Assembly (NCBI GenBank): GCA_021199375.1
Contig: JAJQIB010000032.1
Location: 1 to 64,000, forward strand
Length of the DNA: 64,000 nucleotides
Reading direction: 5' to 3'
From: Ruminococcus sp.
GTDB lineage: Bacteria > Bacillota > Clostridia > Oscillospirales > Ruminococcaceae
Position numbers and translations under genes: made by a program. Shown here piece after piece: positions 33,129-41,117 of this stretch. The number at the start of each line of letters is the position of its first letter. Position 1 is the first letter of the stretch. The notes beneath the pieces were generated by a model, which had not been told where the DNA came from, did no database searches, and worked only from the letters and a program-made list of their open reading frames with translations.

Positions 33129-33362
33129 TTAGTCCTCCGTCATATTATTTTTACGCTTAAAGAGCCCCGATTTCTTTGCTGAAGCTGTATCCTCAACAGG
33201 TGTAATGCTTCTGACCTTGTAGGAATTAAGATAAATCGTCTCATCATCCTCTTCAACAACAATCCAGTCGCCTTTAATATCCTTTATAACTGCTTCGTAG
33301 TAATTATCCTCGCATTCTATTTCACAGCTTTTTCCAACTAAATTCGTAATTGCATTATTCAT
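33129..33362 (-). CDS. Small DUF6897-like protein
   Basis: A 77-residue protein with an SH3/LSm-like pattern: NAITNLVGKSCEIE, EAVIKDIKGDWIVVEE and IYLNSYKVRSITPV. I associate it with DUF6897, of unknown function. The start is set at the second Met because AGGAG is 8 nt from it and only 2 nt from the first. It overlaps the end of yqeG by 8 nt and precedes the endonuclease IV-like gene by 4 nt, so it belongs to the same transcript. Confidence 0.8.
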   Translation of the reverse strand: MNNAITNLVGKSCEIECEDNYYEAVIKDIKGDWIVVEEDDETIYLNSYKVRSITPVEDTASAKKSGLFKRKNNMTED

Positions 33363-33849
33363 ATTCATTTCTCCTCATTTTGGGTAGGAATGGCTTTTCA
33401 CACGCACGCTTAAATCTAAAGGGCAAGCTCGTTTCAGGCTCAATCGGAAATACGAAAATTGAACGAATGCCCTTAAGATTAGAGCCTAACACATCTGTAA
33501 AAATCTGATCTCCCACCGTTGCCACATTTTTCTTGTCAAGTCCTAATCTTTTTATTGCACGGGTATACCCAAATGTTAGCGGTTTTTTGCCCTCCGGCAC
33601 AAAGTCAACACCTAGCTGATTAGCAAAGGGCGTGACCCTTGGTGCATGGTTGTTTGAAACTATCATAAGCTTTATTCCAGCCGACCTCATGGTATTAAGC
33701 CAGTCAAGACTTGATTGAGGCGCAATGGGATTGTTGTGTGTGGTAAGGGTGTTATCCAAATCCAAAAGCAAGCCCTTTATATGGTGACGCTTTAAAAACT
33801 CCGGAGTGATTTCACCCACCTTATCAAAAACATATGTCGGTTTAAACAT
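33355..33849 (-). CDS. YqeG-family HAD IIIA phosphatase
   Basis: A 164-residue HAD-superfamily protein. Motif I is LLLDLDNTLTTHN, motif II is MIVSNN, and the Lys of motif III and the acidic motif IV (VGDQIFTDVLGSN) are present. The family acts on phosphorylated small molecules; relatives include phosphatidylglycerophosphate phosphatases. It opens a leftward run through the endonuclease IV, aroQ and peptidase genes. In Bacillus yqeG stands near yqeK-nadD-yhbY, which also appear here a few kb away. Confidence 0.9.
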   Translation of the reverse strand: MFKPTYVFDKVGEITPEFLKRHHIKGLLLDLDNTLTTHNNPIAPQSSLDWLNTMRSAGIKLMIVSNNHAPRVTPFANQLGVDFVPEGKKPLTFGYTRAIKRLGLDKKNVATVGDQIFTDVLGSNLKGIRSIFVFPIEPETSLPFRFKRACEKPFLPKMRRNEYE

Positions 33850-33874
33850 ATATAACTCCTAAAATTAAAAAATA

Positions 33875-33904
33875 AAAAGCGGACACAAGAAAATGCCCGC
33901 TTTA
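33875..33904 (-). terminator. Terminator after rpsU
   Basis: On the minus strand AAAGCGGGCA pairs with TGTCCGCTTT around a short T-rich loop (one mismatch), followed by TTATTTTTT. Confidence 0.82.
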
Positions 33905-33913
33905 AACCTAAAA

Positions 33914-34087
33914 TCAATATTTGCGCTTACGAGCAGCTTCGGACTTCTTCTTACGCTTTACCGAAGGCTTTTCGTAGTGTTCTCTTTTACGAACCTCAGC
34001 GATAACGCCATCCTTAGCGCAGGATCTCTTGAAACGCTTGAGAGCGGTATCTAAGCTTTCGTTCTTTCCAACACGAATTTCTGCCAA
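33914..34087 (-). CDS. rpsU: 30S ribosomal protein S21 (TTG start, too short for the ORF track)
   Basis: A 57-residue basic protein read from a TTG start: [20 protein letters not shown], then [20 protein letters not shown] and the basic tail [17 protein letters not shown]. This is S21, which sits near the mRNA exit/anti-Shine-Dalgarno platform of the 30S subunit. GGGAGGGAA lies about 6 nt upstream of the TTG, and no in-frame ATG is available. The gene has its own promoter, a 240-nt structured leader and a terminator. Confidence 0.96.
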   Translation of the reverse strand: MAEIRVGKNESLDTALKRFKRSCAKDGVIAEVRKREHYEKPSVKRKKKSEAARKRKY

Positions 34088-34094
34088 AATTATT

Positions 34095-34325
34095 CCCTCC
34101 CTTTGCCGCCATTGACAGAGACAGCTATGTAAAATCGGTATTCATAACGGTGATAGTGAAGGGTATTGCCTGTGTTCGTACTAATTCTTAAAGCTATTTT
34201 GTCAGCTAACGCAAACCCAAAATATCCTTTCGATATTAGTTCACTACGGCAATCCTTTTATGCGAGCAGCGAGCGCTCACTCTCTGCCAAATTCAAATAC
34301 CGTTTTATCTATCATAGCTACTCTT
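34095..34325 (-). promoter_or_regulatory. Long structured leader of rpsU, possible pseudoknot
   Basis: About 240 nt separate the promoter from the rpsU start and no credible ORF lies between. Complementary pairs on the plus strand are TAGTGAA (34154-34160) with TTCACTA (34240-34246), ATTGCC (34165-34170) with GGCAAT (34248-34253), and ACTAAT with ATTAGT. A local TATTTTG/CAAAATA stem is also present. The first two pairs are interleaved, as in a pseudoknot or as alternative folds. It may be an autoregulatory ribosomal-protein leader. Confidence 0.45.
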
Positions 34326-34328
34326 ATC

Positions 34329-34357
34329 ATTATACTACACTTCTTATCAAATGTCAA
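34329..34357 (-). promoter_or_regulatory. Promoter of rpsU
   Basis: On the minus strand TTGACA and TATAAT are separated by 17 nt: a perfect sigma-A promoter. Confidence 0.9.
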
Positions 34358-34392
34358 TAGCTTTTTTGAAATTTTCTAAAATTTTTGCAAAA

Positions 34393-36801
34393 TCACTTTA
34401 CAACAATATTAACCAGCTTGTTGGGTACCACTATTTCCTTGACCACGCTCTTATCACCGATAGCGTCTGACATCTCCTGCTGTGCCTTTACCATTGAAAG
34501 AACCTCATCCTTCGGACAATCCTTCGGAATGCTTAGCCTGCACTTGATCCTGCCGTTCACCTGACAAACGATCTCAACTGTAGCGTCTATACAAAGTGCT
34601 TCGTCCCAGGTTACCCACTCCTGCTCATCGAGTACGCCATCGCAGCCTATAAGCTGATACATCTCTTCAGCTATATGCGGTGCGAATGGATATAGAATTA
34701 TCAGATAGTCACGCAGCTCACGCTTGTTGATTCTGCCAACTGAATAGATATCATTTAGCAGTGTCATCATTGCGGCAATCGCAGTGTTAAACTTCATGCT
34801 TTCAATATCCTCAGATACCTTCTTTATCGTTTTGTGCATTGAGCTCTTTAGCTCCTCACTGTACTCGTCACCGTCAACAAGCTTATCCTGTAATGCCCAA
34901 ACTCTGTCGATAAAGCGCTTGCAGCCCTTAACACTGCTGTCGCTCCACGGTGCAGCCTTTTCATAGTCACCCATGAACAGTACATACAGTCTTAGCACAT
35001 CTGCTCCATAAACCTTTACAACGTCGTTAGGATCTACAACATTTCCTCTCGACTTAGACATCTTCTCGCCGTCAGGTCCTAGGATAAGTCCCTGAGCCGT
35101 TCTCTTTGCATATGGCTCAGAGGTCGGCACTAAGCCAAGATCGTATAGGAATTTATGCCAGAAGCGTGAATAAATCATATGGCGAGTAACATGCTCCATG
35201 CCACCATTATACCAATCTACCGGCATCCAGTATTCAAGAGCTTCTTTTGATGCAAATTCTTCATTGTTGTGCGGATCGCAGTAGCGCAGAAAATACCATG
35301 AAGATCCCGCCCACTGAGGCATCGTATCGGTTTCACGCTTAGCATCGCCACCACACTTAGGACACTTACAGTTTACAAACGAATCAATCTTAGCAAGCGG
35401 ACTCTCTCCGTTTTGACCCGGCTCAAAATTCTCAACCGGCGGAAGCTTTAATGGAAGCTCGTCATACGGCACTGCAACCATTCCACAATTAGGACAATGC
35501 ACAATCGGAATAGGCTCGCCCCAATATCTTTGGCGGTTAAAAGCCCAATCCTTCATCTTATACTGAACGCCCTTTTCTCCACAGCCGAGTCTATCAAGAA
35601 TCTCAAGCATTTTTTCAATTGCGTCCTTTTTCTTTGTAATGCCGTTTAGCTCACCTGAATTTACCATCTCGCCATCGCCTGTGTAAGCCTCCTTCGAGAT
35701 GTCGCCACCCTTAATTACTTCGATTATATCAATGCCAAACTTCTTTGCAAACTCGTAGTCACGAGTGTCGTGTGCAGGCACCGCCATTATTGCTCCCGTG
35801 CCGTATCCCATCATTACATAATCAGAAATGTATATCGGAATTTCCTTGTTCGTAATAGGATTTATTGCTGTAAGTCCGTCGATTTTAACTCCAGTCTTAT
35901 CCTTTACAAGCTGTGTTCTTTCAAACTCGCTCTTTTTAGCACACTCAGCCTTGTAGTCGTCAAGGTCGGATATATTTTTAATACTGTCACGGTACTTGTC
36001 GATTATTGGATGCTCTGGAGCTATAACCATAAATGTAACGCCATAAAGCGTATCAGGACGTGTAGTGTAAATTCTAAGACTTTCGTCATACTCCTTAATT
36101 TTGAAGTTTACAAATGCTCCCGTTGACTTGCCAATCCAGTTTTGCTGCTGCAACTTAACTGTCGGAAGATAATTAACCTCCTCAAGCCCTTCAAGCAGCT
36201 TATCGGCATACTCGGTTATGCGCAGATACCAAACCTCTTTTGTCTTTTGAACAATGTCTGTATGACATACGTCACACTTGCCACCCTGTGAATCCTCATT
36301 TGAAAGTACAACCTTACAGCTTGGGCAATAGTTTACAAGCGTTTTATCTCTAAATACAAGTCCGTTTTCAAACATCTTGAGGAAAATCCACTGTGTCCAC
36401 TTATAGTAATCCTCATCTGTAGTGTCAATTACCCTTGACCAATCGAATGAAAAGCCTACCTTCTTTAGCTGACCAGTAAACTTAACTATGTTATCGTCCG
36501 TTACCTTTCTTGGGTGAACGCCCGTCTTTATTGCCGTATTTTCTGTGGGAAGTCCGTATGCGTCAAAGCCTATCGGAAAAAGCACATTGTATCCCTGCAT
36601 ACGTCTTTTGCGGCTTACTACCTCAAGTCCTGAGTATGCCTTTATGTGACCTACATGCATACCATGTCCCGATGGATACGGGAACTCAACTAACGAGTAG
36701 AACTTCTTCTTTGTGTGGTCATCACTCGCCTTAAAGGTTTCGTGTTCCTCCCAATACCTTTGCCACTTTTGCTCAACAGCGGCGAAATCGTAATTTTTCA
36801 T
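34393..36801 (-). CDS. leuS: Leucyl-tRNA synthetase
   Basis: About 802 residues; class I synthetase that charges tRNA-Leu. The HIGH-type motif is GHGMHVGH within PYPSGHGMHVGHIKAYSG, the KMSKS motif is GEKMSKSRGN, and a CP1 editing domain with TTRPDTLYG and the GTGAIMAVPAHD region lies between. A zinc-binding Cys cluster (CPSCKVVLS ... CDVCHTD) and a second (CPNCGM ... CKCPKCGG) are present. AAAGGA is 9 nt from the ATG at 36801, so this start is preferred over the ATGA-overlapping ATG at 36810. No T-box precedes it because the upstream sequence is coding. Confidence 0.98.
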   Translation of the reverse strand: MKNYDFAAVEQKWQRYWEEHETFKASDDHTKKKFYSLVEFPYPSGHGMHVGHIKAYSGLEVVSRKRRMQGYNVLFPIGFDAYGLPTENTAIKTGVHPRKVTDDNIVKFTGQLKKVGFSFDWSRVIDTTDEDYYKWTQWIFLKMFENGLVFRDKTLVNYCPSCKVVLSNEDSQGGKCDVCHTDIVQKTKEVWYLRITEYADKLLEGLEEVNYLPTVKLQQQNWIGKSTGAFVNFKIKEYDESLRIYTTRPDTLYGVTFMVIAPEHPIIDKYRDSIKNISDLDDYKAECAKKSEFERTQLVKDKTGVKIDGLTAINPITNKEIPIYISDYVMMGYGTGAIMAVPAHDTRDYEFAKKFGIDIIEVIKGGDISKEAYTGDGEMVNSGELNGITKKKDAIEKMLEILDRLGCGEKGVQYKMKDWAFNRQRYWGEPIPIVHCPNCGMVAVPYDELPLKLPPVENFEPGQNGESPLAKIDSFVNCKCPKCGGDAKRETDTMPQWAGSSWYFLRYCDPHNNEEFASKEALEYWMPVDWYNGGMEHVTRHMIYSRFWHKFLYDLGLVPTSEPYAKRTAQGLILGPDGEKMSKSRGNVVDPNDVVKVYGADVLRLYVLFMGDYEKAAPWSDSSVKGCKRFIDRVWALQDKLVDGDEYSEELKSSMHKTIKKVSEDIESMKFNTAIAAMMTLLNDIYSVGRINKRELRDYLIILYPFAPHIAEEMYQLIGCDGVLDEQEWVTWDEALCIDATVEIVCQVNGRIKCRLSIPKDCPKDEVLSMVKAQQEMSDAIGDKSVVKEIVVPNKLVNIVVK

Positions 36802-36806
36802 TTCTA

Positions 36807-37148
36807 TCATTCCTTTGTGTTATTATTTTCAAAACATGATTTTATGTCCTTGTTTAAAATAAGCATCACGGCACAAACGACATCCACAATCCCTTCTGCA
36901 AGGTAAAACCAGTGATGCCCGCTTATGTTGGTCTTTACATTTACCAAGAAAACCAACACCAATACTGCAGCTGTGATGTAATTTAAAAACGGTCTTTGAG
37001 AATAAAGTGCATACGCTAAAGCAATATTTACAACCAGCCATACAAGGTTTGAAATTCCAAATCCGAGCAACAGGTTTACAATGCTCTTTATTATCATGTA
37101 TATGCCAATTATTGCACAATACCTCTTGCCCTTAACAGTATCTCCCAT
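36807..37148 (-). CDS. Small four-helix membrane protein
   Basis: A 113-residue protein with four predicted membrane helices (residues about 10-30, 33-50, 55-75 and 80-98) and a short polar C-terminus. I recognise no family. It is sandwiched between rsfS and leuS in a tight leftward operon: its start is 3 nt after the rsfS stop, and its stop overlaps an alternative leuS ATG. Such DUF-type small membrane proteins are common in clostridial genomes; function unknown. Confidence 0.75.
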   Translation of the reverse strand: MGDTVKGKRYCAIIGIYMIIKSIVNLLLGFGISNLVWLVVNIALAYALYSQRPFLNYITAAVLVLVFLVNVKTNISGHHWFYLAEGIVDVVCAVMLILNKDIKSCFENNNTKE

Positions 37149-37151
37149 AGC

Positions 37152-37517
37152 TTAATCCTCCAGATACAAGCTAGAATCGATAAACTCTCCGTCGTTCCAG
37201 AGCTTTTCAAGGTTATAAAACTCACGAGTTTCCTTATAGAATACGTGAACCACCACATCACCATAGTCAAGAATTATCCATGTAGCTGATGAGTAGCCCT
37301 CTACTCTCTTTGGTTCAACGCCCTGCTGCTTTAACAAAAACTCCGCTTCGTCAGCAAGTGCTTTTGTGTGTGTATTTGACATTCCGTTGCATATAACAAA
37401 ATAGTCTGCAACAATTGTCAAATCTCTTATCTTTATAATCTGAATATCTTCGGCACGCTTAGAATCAAGTGCCTTCACCAGTGTCTTTAGCATCTGCTCC
37501 TGTGAAATATTACTCAT
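37152..37517 (-). CDS. rsfS: Ribosome silencing factor RsfS
   Basis: A 121-residue protein that binds L14 on the 50S subunit and blocks subunit joining under nutrient limitation. Family features: IIKIRDLTIVADYFVICNG, the TKALADEAEFLLKQQG helix, GYSSATWIILDYGDVVVHVF and the C-terminal YNLEKLW. The start overlaps the end of yqeK by 8 nt. The yhbY-nadD-yqeK-rsfS order is the same as in Bacillus. Confidence 0.97.
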   Translation of the reverse strand: MSNISQEQMLKTLVKALDSKRAEDIQIIKIRDLTIVADYFVICNGMSNTHTKALADEAEFLLKQQGVEPKRVEGYSSATWIILDYGDVVVHVFYKETREFYNLEKLWNDGEFIDSSLYLED

Positions 37518-38121
37518 TTGTATTCTCCTTTTTTTCTTTAGCCTGTGCTTTTATAACAGCAGCATACTCGTTGTATGCCTCTATAGTGGATATAGGAATA
37601 AGACTTCCCTTCTCGGTTAAATCAGATACCGAAAACCTTAGTGCCTCATACATTCCCTTTTCTAGGCTTGTATGTGCGTGCTTTCGCATTTTCTTTACAT
37701 CCTTATAATCACGATCTATTGAAATAAGATCTGCAAGATAGACAATCTGTGCAAGCCTGCTCATACCACCTGCCGCTACCGTATGATACCTTACAGCAAG
37801 AAGTATTTCCTTATCCTCAATGCCAAACCTTTCCTTAAGCAGCTGCGCACCGGCAATTGCATGAAGAAGTGCGGAGGTGTTAAGCTCAATTTCGCTTACA
37901 TCATATTCATTTCTCTTTGCAAGCTCGTACTGCTCGTCCTTACCAAGCTCCTTAGCAATATCGTGTATCATTCCCGCAAAGTAAGCCCTCTGCTCATCCT
38001 CGCCAAAAAGCTGTGCCAATTCTTTAGCTGCCGCTGCAACATTCATCGAATGCGTGTAACGCTTTTTTGACAAGTTTTCTTTTAAGTACGCCGCTATTTC
38101 CTTTTGAACATTCTTTTTCAA
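37510..38121 (-). CDS. yqeK: YqeK-type HD domain phosphohydrolase
   Basis: A 203-residue HD protein. Metal-binding residues are His in YTHSMNVA, HD in GMIHDIAKELG, His in LLHAIAG, the RYHT motif and Asp in IVYLADLIS. Members hydrolyse symmetrical diadenosine tetraphosphate (bis(5'-nucleosyl)-tetraphosphatase). It lies 26 nt after nadD and overlaps rsfS, so it is translated from the same operon. Confidence 0.95.
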   Translation of the reverse strand: MKKNVQKEIAAYLKENLSKKRYTHSMNVAAAAKELAQLFGEDEQRAYFAGMIHDIAKELGKDEQYELAKRNEYDVSEIELNTSALLHAIAGAQLLKERFGIEDKEILLAVRYHTVAAGGMSRLAQIVYLADLISIDRDYKDVKKMRKHAHTSLEKGMYEALRFSVSDLTEKGSLIPISTIEAYNEYAAVIKAQAKEKKENTNE

Positions 38122-38147
38122 ATAACCACCATCTATCTTTTACCATT

Positions 38148-38747
38148 TTAAAGATAAAGCCTATTTTCCTCAATATATTTTACTACATTTTCATTTAAAT
38201 AGCAACTAAGCTTTGTAAACTTTCTTTGTGCGACAAGTGAGCGTATTTGTGTTGAGCTTATATCAAGCGGCTCTGTATGAGCTATCTCAATATCGCCGCC
38301 TATGCTATTAAGACGCTCGGCACATGGCTTGATTCTCTCGGTATCCTCATCACTTCTTGAAACGCAAACAAGCGCTGAAAGACGTAAAATTTCCTCATAG
38401 CAATACCATTTGTCAAATGAAAGCAGCATATCGCTTCCCATGATAAAATACAGCTTATCGCTCGGATAAATCTCACGAAAATGTCTAAGGGTTATTACTG
38501 TATAGCTTCTGCCCTCGCCTTTAAGCTCCCAATCGCTGCACTCGCAGCTTTCGCTTTCAAATGCAAGCCTGCACATATTAAGCCTATCGGACTCTGTAGC
38601 CAGGTTTTCCGCCTGCTTGTGTGGCGGAAGCTTGTCGGGCATTACTATCAGCTTATCAAGCTCAAGAGCCGACTGTACACTTTTTATGCAATTTTCATGA
38701 CCTAAATGCGGCGGATTAAAGGTTCCTCCAAATATTGCTATTCTCAT
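38148..38747 (-). CDS. nadD: Nicotinate-nucleotide adenylyltransferase
   Basis: A 199-residue nucleotidyltransferase that adenylates nicotinate mononucleotide in NAD synthesis. The GTFNPPHLGH motif near the start holds the HxGH-type catalytic site, MPDKLPPHK is the conserved second loop, and ISSTQIRSLV is the C-terminal SxTxxR motif. It overlaps yhbY by 4 nt. Confidence 0.97.
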   Translation of the reverse strand: MRIAIFGGTFNPPHLGHENCIKSVQSALELDKLIVMPDKLPPHKQAENLATESDRLNMCRLAFESESCECSDWELKGEGRSYTVITLRHFREIYPSDKLYFIMGSDMLLSFDKWYCYEEILRLSALVCVSRSDEDTERIKPCAERLNSIGGDIEIAHTEPLDISSTQIRSLVAQRKFTKLSCYLNENVVKYIEENRLYL

Positions 38748-39037
38748 TTTACAAGCTTAATCTTAGGCTCCTTAGGATTTGCCTTATACAAAATAGCCTT
38801 TGAACCTATGCACGAAACCACATCTGCACCTATTCTGTCGGCAATGTCCTGCGAAGCCTCTCTTGCGCTTAAAAGAGAATTCTCCAGCACTGTGATTTTC
38901 ACTATCTCGTGTACTCTTAGATAATCGTCTATCTGTGCCGCCTGTGCGTCACCTACTCCGCCCTTTCCTACCTGAAAGGCAGAATCTATCGAATTAGCCA
39001 GCGATTTTAGCTGAGCTCTTTGCTTTGATGTTAGCAT
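38744..39037 (-). CDS. yhbY: YhbY-family RNA-binding protein (CRM domain)
   Basis: A 97-residue CRM-domain protein: MLTSKQRAQLKSLANSID, then FQVGKGGVGDAQAAQIDDYL with the conserved GxxG loop, and CIGSKAILYKANPKEPKI at the end. Relatives associate with pre-50S particles. It overlaps rdgB upstream (7 nt) and nadD downstream (4 nt), so all are translated from one transcript. Confidence 0.95.
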   Translation of the reverse strand: MLTSKQRAQLKSLANSIDSAFQVGKGGVGDAQAAQIDDYLRVHEIVKITVLENSLLSAREASQDIADRIGADVVSCIGSKAILYKANPKEPKIKLVK

Positions 39038-39624
39038 ATACTGCTCCTTTGCTTTAATTTATCAGCAAGCTCTCTTAATGCCCTTCCTCGGTGAGAGATT
39101 GCGTTTTTTTCCTCGTCGTGCATTTGCGCTATTGTTCTGCCATCTACACAAAAAATCGGGTCATAGCCAAAGCCATTATCTCCATACGGCTCACAGCCTA
39201 TTTTGCCTTCACAAACACCTGACGCTGTGATTTCCTCGCCATTTTCATATATAAAGCTTATCGCACAGACAAACCTTGCAGTACGCTTTATACCAGGCAC
39301 TCCTTCAAGGCGGCGAATAATCTCTGCATTCTTTTCATCATCATTCTCAATACCGAGCCAGCGTGCGGAATAAACTCCCGGCTCACCATCAAGTGCATCT
39401 ACTACAAGTCCGCTGTCGTCAGCAATACACGCACATCCGCTAAGCTCATGTAATGCCCTTGCCTTAATTGCCGCATTCTCCTCAAAGGTGTCACCCGTTT
39501 CCTCGGGCTCACATTTTATCCTTGCCTCGTTAAGAGAAAGCACCTCATCAAATCCATTTTCCTTTAAAAGCTGCTTGTATTCCTTGATTTTACCCTTATT
39601 ATTGCTTGCTATAATTATTTTCAT
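39031..39624 (-). CDS. rdgB: Non-canonical purine NTP pyrophosphatase (RdgB/HAM1)
   Basis: About 197 residues; hydrolyses XTP, dITP and ITP to monophosphates to protect nucleic acids. Motifs: IIASNNKGKIKEY, the FEENAAIKARAL helix, IADDSGLVVDALDGEPGVYSA (metal site), GFGYDPIF and ISHRGRAL. AGAGGA is 6 nt from the ATG at 39624, which is preferred over the ATG two codons upstream. It sits between the cysteine-hydrolase-like gene and yhbY. Confidence 0.96.
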   Translation of the reverse strand: MKIIIASNNKGKIKEYKQLLKENGFDEVLSLNEARIKCEPEETGDTFEENAAIKARALHELSGCACIADDSGLVVDALDGEPGVYSARWLGIENDDEKNAEIIRRLEGVPGIKRTARFVCAISFIYENGEEITASGVCEGKIGCEPYGDNGFGYDPIFCVDGRTIAQMHDEEKNAISHRGRALRELADKLKQRSSIC

Positions 39625-39663
39625 TATCATTCCTCTATTAATGTCTTGTATTTTTTGCTTAAT

Positions 39664-40164
39664 TTAATGCTTATACGTCACCCTCGTTTTTCTCAGCTTA
39701 TCACGGTATTTTCCCGCCTTTTCGGGAGCCATCATAACCATGCAAAGCTCGTTGTAAACTACCTTGAGATCTAAATCCTCAGTAGCGGTGTAGGCACTCA
39801 TACCGATTTCCGCACCCGTATCAACGCCTACAAACTCTATTTCCTTAACACCACGAGAGCACATAAGGTCGGCAAGAGCGTCATTTGCAAAGCAATCAGG
39901 CTTGTTTTTTTCATAAATATTTTTGGAGCGTACCTTAAGATCCCTTGCAAAGTCCGAATCACGTGAGTCCTTTGCTGGCATTGAGCCCTTAAAAAGCCCC
40001 TTGCCAATGCTTACGATATAGAAAACCTCTTCGGGCTGGTACTCCATAATTCTCTGGTTAACTCTTTGAGTGAGTCCATCTGCATCGAATGAAAATTTGT
40101 CCTTGTTTCTGTTCTTTCCAACATACATCTCCTGCATATTGAAAACAAAAAGTACATTATCCAT
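39664..40164 (-). CDS. Isochorismatase/cysteine-hydrolase-like protein with lost catalytic residues
   Basis: A 166-residue alpha/beta protein that follows the cysteine hydrolase (isochorismatase-like) pattern: an opening strand VLFVFNMQEMY, a central IYEKNKPDCFANDALADLM (Lys and the F/N-region), and VEFVGVDTGAEIGMSAYTA. In active members the first motif has Asp (VDMQ) and the last has Cys (GVxTxxCV). Here these are Asn and Glu, so it is probably not a cysteine hydrolase. It may be a regulatory or binding protein. It lies between ftsY and rdgB in the same direction. Confidence 0.7.
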   Translation of the reverse strand: MDNVLFVFNMQEMYVGKNRNKDKFSFDADGLTQRVNQRIMEYQPEEVFYIVSIGKGLFKGSMPAKDSRDSDFARDLKVRSKNIYEKNKPDCFANDALADLMCSRGVKEIEFVGVDTGAEIGMSAYTATEDLDLKVVYNELCMVMMAPEKAGKYRDKLRKTRVTYKH

Positions 40165-40191
40165 ATCCTAATAACCCCCAAAATTTAGTAT

Positions 40192-41097
40192 TTATTCAAA
40201 CAGCGCATTAACAAAGCTCTTAGCTTCAAATGGCTGAAGATCGTCAATCTTTTCTCCTACGGTAACAAGCTTTACGGGAATGCTTAGCTCATCCGAAATC
40301 GTTATTACAATTCCACCCTTTGCGGTGCCATCAAGCTTAGTTAGGATTATGCCCGTAATATCGCACGCCTCATTAAACAGCTTAGCTTGACTTACAGCAT
40401 TTTGTCCCGTAGTAGCATCAAGTGCAAGCAAAACCTCAAGCGAGCAATCCTCAGCCTGCTCATGAACTATACGTGAGATTTTCTTTAGCTCGTTCATAAG
40501 ATTCTTTTTATTATGAAGTCTGCCTGCCGTGTCGCAAAGTACAACATCAGCTCCCCTTGCCTTAGCGGCTGTAAGCGCATCAAACACAACTGCGGCGGGA
40601 TCACTTCCCTCGTTATGTTTAATTATATCACATCCTGCACGATTTGTCCATACCTCAAGCTGATCTATTGCCGCAGCTCTGAAGGTATCCGCTGCTGCTA
40701 CTATAACCTTCTTGCCCTGCTGCTCCAGCAAATAAGCGAGCTTACCTATGGTAGTGGTCTTTCCCGCACCGTTTACTCCGATTACAAGCACCACACTCGG
40801 CTTAGTCGAGGTGTCGAGCTGCTGATCCTCTCCCATCATCTCAATTATAACATCCTTTAGCTCGTCCTTTATCAGCATCGGATCTGTTATACCCTTTACC
40901 TTTACTCGCTCTCTTAAATCGTCGCAAATCTTAACCGATGTATTTACACCGATATCGCACATGATAAGCGTTTCCTCAAGCTCCTCAAAAAGCTCCTCGT
41001 CTATCTTAGTAAACGAGCCCAGAAGATGCTCGATTTTGCCCATCATTGAGTCCTTTGTCTTTTTTAGTCCTGCTTTAAGCTTCTCGAAAAATCCCAT
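40192..41097 (-). CDS. ftsY: Signal recognition particle receptor FtsY
   Basis: A 301-residue SRP GTPase that docks ribosome-SRP complexes at the membrane. The N domain is residues 1-90. The G domain has the P-loop GVNGAGKTTTIGKLA, the insertion box with AADTFRAAAIDQLE, DTAGRLHNK and TKLDGTAKGG. The long acidic A domain of enterobacteria is absent, as is usual in Firmicutes. smc directly upstream (20 nt) is the conserved Firmicute order. Confidence 0.98.
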   Translation of the reverse strand: MGFFEKLKAGLKKTKDSMMGKIEHLLGSFTKIDEELFEELEETLIMCDIGVNTSVKICDDLRERVKVKGITDPMLIKDELKDVIIEMMGEDQQLDTSTKPSVVLVIGVNGAGKTTTIGKLAYLLEQQGKKVIVAAADTFRAAAIDQLEVWTNRAGCDIIKHNEGSDPAAVVFDALTAAKARGADVVLCDTAGRLHNKKNLMNELKKISRIVHEQAEDCSLEVLLALDATTGQNAVSQAKLFNEACDITGIILTKLDGTAKGGIVITISDELSIPVKLVTVGEKIDDLQPFEAKSFVNALFE

Positions 41098-41117
41098 TTT
41101 CTCTCTCCTTACTTATA

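Noticed and set aside
34166-34360. 64-aa plus-strand ORF in the rpsU leader
   Set aside because: Lies over the rpsU promoter and leader in the wrong direction and has no RBS or motif.
36802-37150. T-box riboswitch upstream of leuS
   Set aside because: The upstream DNA is coding (membrane protein) and no T-box core sequence is visible.
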